This document shows, piece after piece, positions 26,917 to 38,900 of a DNA stretch of 64,000 nucleotides. The notes under the pieces were generated by a model that ran no database searches, was not told where the DNA came from, and was given only the letters and a program-made list of their open reading frames with translations. A program made the translations under genes and the position numbers. This stretch comes from Nectonema munidae (lineage: Eukaryota; Nematomorpha; Nectonematoida; Nectonematidae), in assembly GCA_030549495.1 (NCBI GenBank), contig JAUIRK010001041.1, positions 1,364,001 to 1,428,000 of the forward strand, in the 5' to 3' direction. Positions within the stretch are counted from its first letter, which is position 1; each line of letters starts with the position of its first letter.

Positions 26917-29900
26917 GTATTTTTAATTTTTTTTCATATACGTAATCTTCTATATCCAGGGTTGTCAAATTTAATCTCGGGCCGAAATTCAAATATTTCT
27001 AGCTCCTGTGGGTCTGATGAAACCCTGGGATTGAAAACACACACATAATCATTATTTTGGAACTAACAATAACAGAATAAATAATTTAAAAAGATTTGAA
27101 TGAAGGTTTTATTCTTTTTTTTCTTTCTGATTTTCCAGAAACTTCACTTCTTTTCTTAACAATTTTGTCAAAATCAGAAGTTGAATTCATAGCATCATGA
27201 ACTGTTAAAACGGTATTTATTTTATCCAATGTTAGTCTTGTTCTCTTCTCTGACTTATTTATATTCATTACTGAAAAAGTTTTGCTTGCAAAGATAATTC
27301 GCGCTAAACATACATAGAATTTTTGAAAACAATTAAGTTATTTTTGAAATTTAGAAGCAAGATATTTATAAAATCAATCATTTACCTTGTAAAAAAGTTG
27401 TTTTTCATCATAGAATCTATTTTATCTGATGATAATTCTGATTCATCCACAGTAAAAAGGGATGTAAGGGAAACACAAGTTTTAAATCATTGAGTATTTT
27501 CTCAAAGATACTCGGTGGGCCGCACCGTGTCTCTTAAAGAGGGGGAAGGGGGCAATTACGGGCCGCGGACCATATGTTTGACACTCATGATGCTGAGATC
27601 AAATAGGTTAACATCCTTATTTATACACGCTAAAATGGCATTGAGTCGAAGTTGAATAAGTCAAGAACATTCAGTTGTGTCGAAGCTTTACCTCGTCATG
27701 AACTCAAGACGCTATTTCACATGATGAAATCTACGCTTAAACTCAACGTCGTATAAATTGAATACTTGCATATCTTGAAGTAAATAATAATCTACCCCAG
27801 CGCTGTGTAATCACACCTGTTAGTTACTCTTTTTGTCTCGAAATGTTACATTTCTTTAATCACGCAATGACTTTGATGTTTTGAAAGTAAGCAATCTTTA
27901 AAAAGTCTACATCTTCATTTTTAATTTTCCATAAATTATAATCTAAATATAATATTCGGGGAATGTACATTTTTTTTAAATTAATTATCAATTATAATAA
28001 TAAAAATTTCTATCAAAAAAATTTTGCCTCAACATTTTGCATATTTTCTAAAATCTTATCCAATTTTCTTTTGCTTTTAATTCTGAATAATGTTGTGCAT
28101 TTGGATATTTTTAAATTGTTGCTATGTGCAAATATTTTTTCACAGTAATAATAGAAGAAAGTATAAACCTGAAGGAAGCATTTAGCTCACTCTTAAAAAC
28201 GCCATTCCTCAATTTGCTCATTAATGTTTTTATCGTGCCGGCGTCATCGCCCATTGACAGCATAGTCTCAAATTTTTGAACCTTGACTCTTTTTAACCTG
28301 TTTTCGCATCATCTACCCAACGGCATGATACTGATATATATATATATATATTATATATATGTACCAACCTGGAAATTATTGTATCCAGACAATAATTTTA
28401 AATATTAGACTCATATGACTTTCATTTTCATATTTGTATAGATTCTACGTCTGCCATGTATTGATTGTCAAACGCTCACATTTTGTGACGGCACTCTTTT
28501 ATTAAATTCATAAAAAAAAAGGCTCTCTGTTATAGTAAGCATTCCTAAACCACTCCATCTTTTAAAGCTTATAAACATTTTTGAGCAATCTTTTTATAAC
28601 TTTTTACAAAAGAGGCATTTTTAAACAGACTAAATAAATATTGAACATAACAGCTTTATTTATGCATAGTAGATTCTTTATAACGCAAATTTGTGAAACA
28701 AATGATGCGAAATGAAATGACAAATGCAAGAGTTGTATAAAAAGATTAGAACTCTGAAAATGTTAAAATTCAATCTTATAAAACATCGAAATGTAAGCAC
28801 ATATATGTTTAAAATTCCTCAATTATCTCACATATGCTCTTTCAAGTGTTTAAATGGTTAAAATCTCCTGTTTTTGCAATCATATATCTCGAACTATTAT
28901 TTTTAAGCACATTTCTAGTTTTTACCTTTGAATTAACAATAATAATAATCATTGGAAATCTTTTGCTATGAAGAACATGATTTACTTTACTATTATAAAA
29001 GATTAAAAAGATACGTATTTAACAAAGGGGATGTGCATTTGTGAACGCATTACACTAAAATTAACCGATGAATAAGGCTGTCTAATTCATTGCAACAGAA
29101 CCGTAATTCACCGATTCATCCGACTCGCTAAACCTTAACCTATCTGAACATGCTGCAAACGTGCATTACATGGGTGTTATTTATATTTGTTATATGTTTA
29201 TTTATTTGTTCTAAAATTTCCTTTTTTTTGGCAAAACCTTTTGCTATAAAAATACTTTTCAGCTATTGTATACAATGTCTTGTTTAATTATTTCATGCTT
29301 TTTTTTTAAATTACACTGCATAAACTTGTTTTCATTTTATGGTATTTGTAATTATGTTCTAATAAAATTTGATTTGTTTTTTTCGGATTTCTTGATGAAC
29401 TATTTTTATATATTATGTAAACCATTTTGAGTTCTAAATTGTCCTTTTTAAATTCTAAATTGTCTTTTTTAACTTGTAAATTGTCTTTGTTAATTTTTGA
29501 TTTTTCTAAATGAAGATTTTTCCTATAATTTATATTTTATCTGAATGGAACCAACTTGGTGATTCAAACTAGGTTTGCATAATGAAAGCTAGAGCTTTCA
29601 GAAGTTTCGAAAGATCAGAATTCATAGTCAAAATCTCGTTGTAACCAGGCGTCTGAGTCTTAAAAGAAAGGGTCTGACTTCTAACATTGTCAAATTGGAA
29701 GATGAAGTTTATAGATTTTGGGTTTAATTTTTTATTTTACACCATTAAATAAAAAATATTTTGAATAATTTAATTTCATTTTGTTTCAAGAGTGTCGAAT
29801 TCATGTAATTACACCACTCTTATTCTATATGAGAAACATTCTTCATAGCCGATGTTTTACTTTTCAATTTTTTAATATTAAAAGTGTGACAAAAATATTC

Positions 29901-32900
29901 TACATATGTTTACTAAAATTTCCTACTCGAAAAATTTTATTTCAACGAGTAACATTCTTCATGAAGCGAATTATTTTTGTGACATTGTGAGAAGTACAAT
30001 GCATGCCTTTTATTAAACATTATTTTTATTTTATTCGTAGAGGAAATGTTGCTGAGAAGGCATGCAAAAAAGTTGAAAGATAAAGCTTTTATTGAAGACA
30101 AGTTCTATCGATATTTGATTTTCGACCGCTCTGGTCTTCTTCAGATGAACAAAACTGTCAAATGCAAAGAGTTTGTTCCTTCTTTCCTACTCTTTGCATT
30201 CAACGGTTGTGTTTATCTGAAGGAGATGAGAGTGGTCGAAGATTAATATTGTTCAATTATTTTGAATAAAAGTTCTACTTTTTACTTCCTTATTTATCAG
30301 TTCTATATGAGTATTCGTTTTCAAAAACGTTTGTTGATGATAAGAATGGAAGGAGAATAGCATTTCTCGACTCTAACTTATCAAAAATATTTGTAGATTC
30401 TTGTCCTTTCACTCTCTAACACTTATTTAAAGTGATTTTTATCGATGATGCGATTCGTTTCAAGATTTTTTGTTTTCATACAATATTATTTTCTACAATT
30501 TGTTAATTTTCTTTTATCAGAACGCCAAACCAATTCCTATTGTAGATCCAGCTGCTCCCTTAGAACCAATAAAAGTTCATAGTTGCGAAATCATAAACGA
30601 GTAAAATTCTTTTCTTGCATTATTTTATTTCACTTTTGGAATTTTTTTTTTATCTATTGTGAAAAAAAATCTATTTTGTATTTATTTCTATGCCTTAATT
30701 TCTTTGCTCTTTATGGCTAATTCACATTCCTTGTTTAGTGAGTGCTTTTTCAAAAGCTAAAGATATTCTTGTAAACTGATTTATCATCCTCATAGTGAAC
30801 GTCTCTTTATACTGAAAACTTTTATTGAGTCATGCTTAATATATTCAGAATTCATGGATATCATTGGCTGTGACGAGTCAAACTTTTAATTTTGTTAAAA
30901 TGGATTTCTAATAAAAAATTAATTGTAAAATGGGGGAGGGGTAAGCGTTTGATATCTATAGCAGGCCTAGTTTGCTTAGAAAGTGTGCGAAAAATGAGAA
31001 TAAGAACTATATGCTATTATAATATCAAGAATGATAGTAAAGAAATAGAAACACAGACAAACACATAAAGGAACTCATTTGTAGTATCTCATATATTTGT
31101 AATATCCCCCCTGACTATATACCTTAATTGCATTATTCTGCATTTATTAATCGTCACCGAAATACTTACTTTTGATTGATAACAACTCCTTGCACTTGTA
31201 TTACTTATACTCGCTATATATACAGACTTATCATAACCCTTAGCAATGCGATTTAAATTCTTTTTTAAATACCCTCTATCTTGAAATGGAGGTGTTCGAT
31301 TTTTAGTTGTTTAATAACCCTTTTGTGACCAGAAAAATCAGACGATATTTATTAAAAAGCAGAAGATTCATATACAAAACTATTTGAAAAAGCAGGCGAA
31401 GGTAAAATTGTTTATGTATCATATTGATACACTGATCACAAAAGGGTTAAAAACGTTTTCTCTGCTCTTTCCTCCAAATAAAAATTTCTAGCTACGTCAC
31501 TGATCAGCGCTAATTTGAATACTAATTCTATTACGTTTTTTAATATTGAACATTTTCAGTAATTTACACGCTGGTGAAGAAGTTGAAAAAGGATCAAATG
31601 AAGAGAAGTGTGATGGCAATAATGATATAAATGATTCCGCTTCTGACACCAATTTAAGTAAATTGTCGGTATCCATTTTCACAAAATCTTAGCCTTTGTT
31701 TTAAAAGCACGACCTATATTCATTTTTTATTTCTATTTACAGTGAAAATAAATCAAAGTAGTTTCCCTCCTTATAAAGGAGAAATGGAAGCAACTTCTTC
31801 GTGCAACTCTTTCAAACTTTTTGAAAATTCGCCAAATCATTATAAATTTGACTTCAAAAATTTAAATGCTAGGTTAGTGTCATCCTTGCTTATCAATTCC
31901 TCATTTTTTTAATATTTATCCTGCTCTCTCCATTTAAGTTTTCTTGACAATTCAAACGCACTTTCAGATTGGTTTCAAGTTAAGATACACAAAAAATAAA
32001 CTTATAGATCAACCTATTTCAAAGTGTATACCTTGAAAGACCAAACTGGTCCCCCTAGGCCTTTTATAAAAACTTACAGAGATTTCAATAAAAATTCCTT
32101 CTGGATTTATGACTAATTGTAATAAAATTTTCAAAAAGATCTAAGGACACATTCCTTTGATTGATTAGTCTTGGGCTTCCAATATTTGTACGTGCAGGAG
32201 GTGAGATGTCATTGGGAACCAGACTATGTATCCATTTTTGATATAAGAAAGTGCCGCAACAATATGGTATTGCAATAGATGACTGTATCATCCAAGGTTC
32301 ATTCTGGGCATATTGATCCACGAAGTGTGCATCGAATTTATTCACTATATAAGATGAAATGTGTGTCGATTTTACTTACTAATAGATTATTTTATATGAA
32401 CCAAGCAAGAGTAGGAATCAAAAATAGTTCATAGTTTGTGTTCCTTCTTCTGTAAGCGTTGCGCTATAAAGATGAATTGTAAGCAAATTGTTATCATCTT
32501 TCCATATGTCTCCTTGCCACATTCATTACACATCTGCCTTTATGAAAGAAATTGAATACAACACTCTTGCCCAATGGCATCGCACTAGTTTATAGCATAC
32601 AAAAATCACAAGCTTTGCTATGGAAACAAAAGTATTCCGTTGACTCCGATAAACATTATATGTTTTATAGATTTAATCCAACGCAACTTATCATTGTTTT
32701 TTGAGAATCCTATGTCGATATTTCAAAATTTTCAATAAGAGGCTCGATAATGCCTTGCTTTGACTTATTGTATATCAAAAGTTAAAATCATGCGATGGTT
32801 GCCCTATTTTTCTCCCTAAAATAGGAAATCAATTGGAAGATGAAACGCTAAATGCTCTTGTTCTTCTTTGTTTCTATTTTTCTCTAAATTTGTTAATAAG

Positions 32901-35900
32901 GTAATGCATGCAATATTTTTTGGTTCTTAATCAAAATTCCCAAAAATTAAAATCGCCGATACCAAAATCCCCGAAAACTAATATCTCTGCTACCCTAGAT
33001 ACCATATTTTTCTCGTTTTTTTTGGTTTCCTAGAGGAAAAATAACAAGCTTCTAAGATTCTCGTGTTACCCGGGGAATTCCAAAAAAGATCCTTGTGAGG
33101 AGGACATACTAGTTGTGAATACCAATATTGAATATAGTTTTTACAATTTTTAACCTTATAAACAGTAATTAAATATTTTTATATTGTATAAACTTTCTTT
33201 TTGAAAACGCAAAATAGGATTTAGCTGTTTGATGTATAATGCTTGATTCTACATGATTGATTAGATAGCTAGTTATTTTTAATGCATTTTTTAGATACCT
33301 CATTAAAGCCAATTCTTTAGTCTCATACGCTCAGTTGATGGAAAAACAAGGTTTCTATAACAAAGCATTTGATATTATGGAAGAAGCGATCTCAGTTCTT
33401 CTTTCTGGTAGTCGAGGTTTGCAAAATATTAATTAATAGATTAGATATATTCAAATCTGATATAAAAAAAAGAAATATAAAAAAATACATTTGCACTCTG
33501 GGCAATATCAGGATAGACCATTGGTTTCCAAACGGTGGGCCATGGCCCCCTGGGGGGCGGTGGTCATAAAGCAAAATTTAAGGGGCATAATTTGAGGCTA
33601 TGCATAAATAAAACCAGAAGAGTTTAGCGGGTAGATAGCCGGTCGAGGGAAGGCTTCTTATCCCACTCAGTAGAATTGTCTGCCAACTAGAGCACTTAAT
33701 TGCTACAATGTTATCAAATTTGTAAGATTCAAGATTAAATCACATATCGTAGGATTAAAAACTTTTTCCATCCAGTAGATTTTCTATGTTTCCTTCTTTT
33801 TTTGCTTATTCTTGAAACACCTTTTAGCAAGATGCCCTTTTTAAATAATCGTATGATTATAATTGTTAGATACTAGTAGACAGTCACGGTATTCACCTGC
33901 TATGATTGTTGTGGGGGCCATAGACAAGGATCATGTATGAAAAGTGGGTGACGATCAGAAAATGTTTGGGAACCACTGGACTAGGCAATAGCGGAATTTT
34001 TTAATAGTTGCAGTTGGTTAGACCTCAGTTTGCTGGAAAAATAGTTGCGGAGTATTGTTAAAATTATATTTCTTTTATTTTTTTCATCACAGAGTAGTCG
34101 GAGGGAAAATATCTAAATTCAAATACCTACCTTAACCCATTTAAGACCAAGCAAAGCAGACGATATCTAAAAAAACGCAGACGATTTATATTCAAATTCA
34201 TTGAAAAAAGCAGACGAAGATGAAATTACTTATGTTCCAAAATAGGAACATTGGTCGTAAATGGGTTAATATTCAAAGCTAGTAGATCGTTTTCATTACC
34301 TTCTCCTTGGATAAAACCACCCCTCTCCTTTATGAATCGGATGACTTCAGCAACTTTCATCGTAATCACATATCCATTAAGACTAAAGGGAAGGATATGA
34401 TTTTTGCAGTGTTTTTTGAGATGGCACTGTGGATGACGCCTGTCTCTGTGGGAGACATTTGTTTCTCACTATTGCCCAACAGCACCACAATCGGGTGGGA
34501 GTAACAGCCAGTCCTTTTCCTCTGTAAAAGAACGCTGAGCTCGAGGCATGTTCATACATGGATTGTAGATCCATGAACAACTCAAATGACGTTTGACTGA
34601 TTCAGCAGACTTCGGGCATAGAGAGATGGGTTGATTGACGCAAATAACACCGAGCCCGATACCTTTCCCATCATTGTGGAACAAAAGCTGGTGGAATTAT
34701 ATACCAATTCATCAGACACAAATTTAATCATAGACATGGTTATTTTTCGTTCCTGCTGTACCTACCCTCTCTGTGCTCTTCCGGCCCTCTTTTTCTAGTC
34801 AGATCCTGACCATATTCATCTGGTTTAGGAGAAGCATCCTACTAGAGGTCAACCCCTTCATAAGTGTGGGTGAGCCCAGGCCATTGGCAGCACCGGTTAA
34901 CTAGCTCAAATCCAATGCCTTCAATGGGAAACCACACTCTCCCCTTTACATACGGCACTGTGGTTTTGTGTCGTAATTGTGCTCTTAGCTGCTCGTGAGT
35001 CGACCTTCCACAACACGAAGGCTGATCTAGGTGGTCTCACAGTATCCCTGTTGATATTTGCATTCAGAAAGGTCTCCTAGTGCTGAAACTGGCCTGTCAC
35101 TAGTATGAAACATAATATACCATGTAGTTCTGTAGCAGTTAATGATGGTATGTGACACCTTTTTGAAGCAGTGAAACTCACAAGTCGGGTTGTGTTCAAT
35201 ATACTTGTTGAACCTAATGTGCCCTCCAATGACTTTCGAAAACGATAGCATAATTAAATAAAATAAAGCAATGAGCTAAATGATAGCAATGTCATAAATA
35301 GATAGATCAACAAGAGTAAGTCGGGAAAGTTTTTTAAACGCATCTAAAATTAAAAACAATGTACGGTTAAGAATAAGAACTTTCATAAAGATTTAAATTA
35401 TGTCAAAAAATATTTAAATATACAAGGAGCGAACCAATGGCCTATTTTCAGCTCTTGTTTCTCAGATTTAATTTGCCTAGAAAAACATTTATAACATGTT
35501 TTCCCATTTTAACTGAATCTCTTCAACAAATTAGGATAAAAATATATAAAATAACAGTTTTTTTCGTTTTATAAACCATTTTTTCCCGAGTATAAAGAAC
35601 AATGCTAAATGAAAAAAATGTATTAAGTGGACGTGTTTTTACTACTTTGTTCTGGTTTTCCTAATTTTTTTAGAATATTTATATGATTTAGGAGAACCGG
35701 AACCACATGTTAAGCAATTCATATCTCGAAAGATCGATACGCTCATCTCGCAAAGTCGCCTGCTTTACGACAAACGACACAAAAAGTTAGACAATGCAAG
35801 TATTTCCTCTTGTAACACCACTTTCCCCTCCTAACCCTTCACTCGTTGACTTTCATCGCAGAAGAGGTCTTTCTTTTCAGCAGCCAATTTGCGCGATTCA

Positions 35901-38900
35901 TCCTTTTTGCATTGTTCTCTTCGCACCCTGCCCGAAATTTCGCGTTGCTCCAACTTCAAGTCACTCAGTCATTATAAAGTGCTTGAAAACGCCAACTCCA
36001 TCCTCATTGTTTGCACGAATGACGGCATTGAATTTGCCTTAAAAGTATATATCTTATTTTGGGTATTCTGACTACTTTAGCGCAATCGTGTGTTCTGAGA
36101 AGATCCGATTTTAAAATAGTTATATTCAAAAAATAAACTACACTTCTTTTAGTGTCAAACGTTGCAAAAACGAAACATGAAAAAATCTATCATTTTGGTC
36201 TACCTTTTTGTTTTTGTAACTCATAGAAAAGGGCTCAAAAATTCAATTAAATTAAAGAATGAACTTTTATTACACATAAAATACCCGTAAAGGAACAAAA
36301 TTCAATTTATGTGTAGAAAGTTTTTGGAAAAAAAATCTAAACCGAATACTTTTGAAAAAATAATTTTGGCTTATTTTTTATATGCTATTGTTTGACTTAA
36401 ATAACTTATAGACAATAGTTGAAAATATTTTTGAAGAAAATGTAAGAAAGACACTAAACTACAAATACAAACGAATAAACAGTTTAATAAATTATGTTGA
36501 AGAAAATAGATCAAAGATTTTGCGTTGCAACACAATGCAGAAACTATATAAGCGTGTAAGATTCAGGACATCTTTCAATCACTGTCTAATATCAACACTC
36601 ACAAACGAACTTAAATATACTACATGTCATCCCACTTTTTCGACCCCTTCATTGATTATTATTTGCTTTCTCTTCGACCCCAAACAAGTTTAATAAAAAT
36701 TTGAAATCAATTTTTGCATTTCTGATGATGAGCACCAATATATGAAAATCTACCTTTAAAAAATAGTAAACATAACTTTCATGACTATCTCTATTTTTTC
36801 TGCATAGAAATCTAATTGATTCTCCATAACATAACCGACCACCTTTCAACCTTTATGTAATAATCGACACCTAGAAAACACTCATCGACCCGAGGGGGTC
36901 GCTATGGACCACTTTGGGGACCTTTGATTTATAGATTAAAAACTAACTAGTAAGTCAATAATTTTTAACTCTCGTTTTTAAGTATTTGAAAGAGAAACGT
37001 TTATGTTGCATAGTTCTAAATTTTTAAAGTCAAAGTCCCATAAATATAAATAGGTTGAGTTATTAGCGTTAAAAAAACTACGCATAAATGGAGTTGCAGT
37101 CAAGGTGAAGTCACAGTCGCAAAATGATATATAAGTGGAGTCGGAGTCGCAAAATATTTGGGACTGCACAGGCCTGGGCAGGACTATGTAATCAAAATCG
37201 GGGATATATTTTCTGTTATTGGAGTCGAATTGATGTTGCTGAATTATTTTCAAAACCATATGTGGTGGTGATAAAGTATAGAGTAAAAGATTGCAATAAT
37301 ATAGTCGAAAGAATAAAACTATTGACCAAATAAAAATATTTATATAATTAAAAAATCCTGAAAATCATAAATTAGGGGGCATTTTTTCCTACTTTTTAAT
37401 TGGGCCGTTTATTTCGGGGGCATTTTTTCCAAGGGCATTTTTCTGGGGGCATTTTTACATACAACCATCGAATATACACTAGTTTAAAAAATCCTAAAAT
37501 GTTAGGGGGTGGAATAGGCTTTTCATTTGAAAAATGATGTAGTCTACCAGGCACATTACAGGAATTGATGAAAGGATATCTGATTCATAGAGAAAACAAA
37601 TAACTCAAGGTTGGATAGTTTTATATGAGTGAATGTAGTCTAAAGGCAAAGAGTCTACTAGACACCCTGCGATGTTTATATGAAAAAATGTGATTGATTC
37701 AGGGGCAAGGGTATAAAACGAAGTTATAATTGTGCAAACAAAAATAAAACAAAAAATTAAGATCGCATTATTTCATTTTACTCACCATCATTCAAAAATA
37801 GTTTAAAAGCTAAATTGATACAAGCTACAAAAAGTAAAATAACTTAACATTTTGCAATGATTTGCCTTTTATAATAACTTTTAAGGAAAAAAAGTCTATC
37901 AGAAAAAGTTATAGAGCTTCAACAAAAACTAAAAAATTTTAGAGCATAACTTAAGTTTTTTGAAAACTAATTTGACGTATCCCCTGCAGCATACTCGATG
38001 GGTGGCATGGCTGGTTGGTTGAGATGATGGACATAGCACAGAAGCCTTTGGATTCGATTCCTGATCGATACGAATTTGTTCATAGTTTGACATAAGCGGT
38101 ACATCAGTGACTGGTCAATGAAAATACATCTGATGCACCTTACCTTTTACTTAAAATTGAAAATTTTGCTATATAATTAACATAAGAGAGAAAGGAAATA
38201 AAATAAACTAATAAAGCAATTTTCACTATTTTAAAATGGAACCGTCTGTTCTCAGAATAATTTCAAAATAATAGGGGACATAAAGAATTAGAGTTTATTT
38301 GAGATTTTCAAGTTTTTTAAAGCAGTAAAAGCCAACGTTTAAGTAGCAGCCCTTATAATTAAAAAATTATTTAAATAACGGTCGACAGACATTTCGCCCC
38401 ATAGGCAATTTGCCCCCTGACAAATTGTCTCATAGGCTATTAGTTTCATCCATCTTTGTTTATTATATCTGTAAAATTATTAAAATATTTTATATTCTTG
38501 TTTATTTTATCTCTATTAAATTATTTCAAATTAATCAATTTATCTCTTAATTTTTTAGAATTGTCCATGAGACAAAATGTCTTATGAAAATAATGGGGCG
38601 AATTGTCCATGAAACAAAATGTCTTATGAAAATAATGGGGTGAATTGTCCACGGGACGAACTGTCTTATAAGAATAATGGGGCGAATTGTCCATGTCTTA
38701 TGAAAAGAATGGGGCGAATTGTCCATGTCTTATGAAAAGAATGGGGCGAAATGTCCGAGGACCAAATTAACATAAATCAAAGTATACGAAAAAAGAAAAT
38801 CATTGCGTCTGTCTACAAATAAAATTCTGTCAGCTGTCATAAATAGATCAAGTACATTTTTAACAACTGAAACATTTTGTTTCGATATATTTTTATTATT

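Noticed and set aside
30046-30246. 66-codon + frame between two RPS6KC1-like exons, preceded by an acceptor-like TTCGTAG
   Set aside because: Its frame does not fit. The previous exon ends in phase 0, and reading on in that phase hits a stop. The exon at 30521 joins directly in phase. The frame is explained by the hairpin at 30121-30240.
36978-37259. Minus-strand frame with SDSDSTYISFCDCDF
   Set aside because: Translation of the degenerate GGAGTC repeat.
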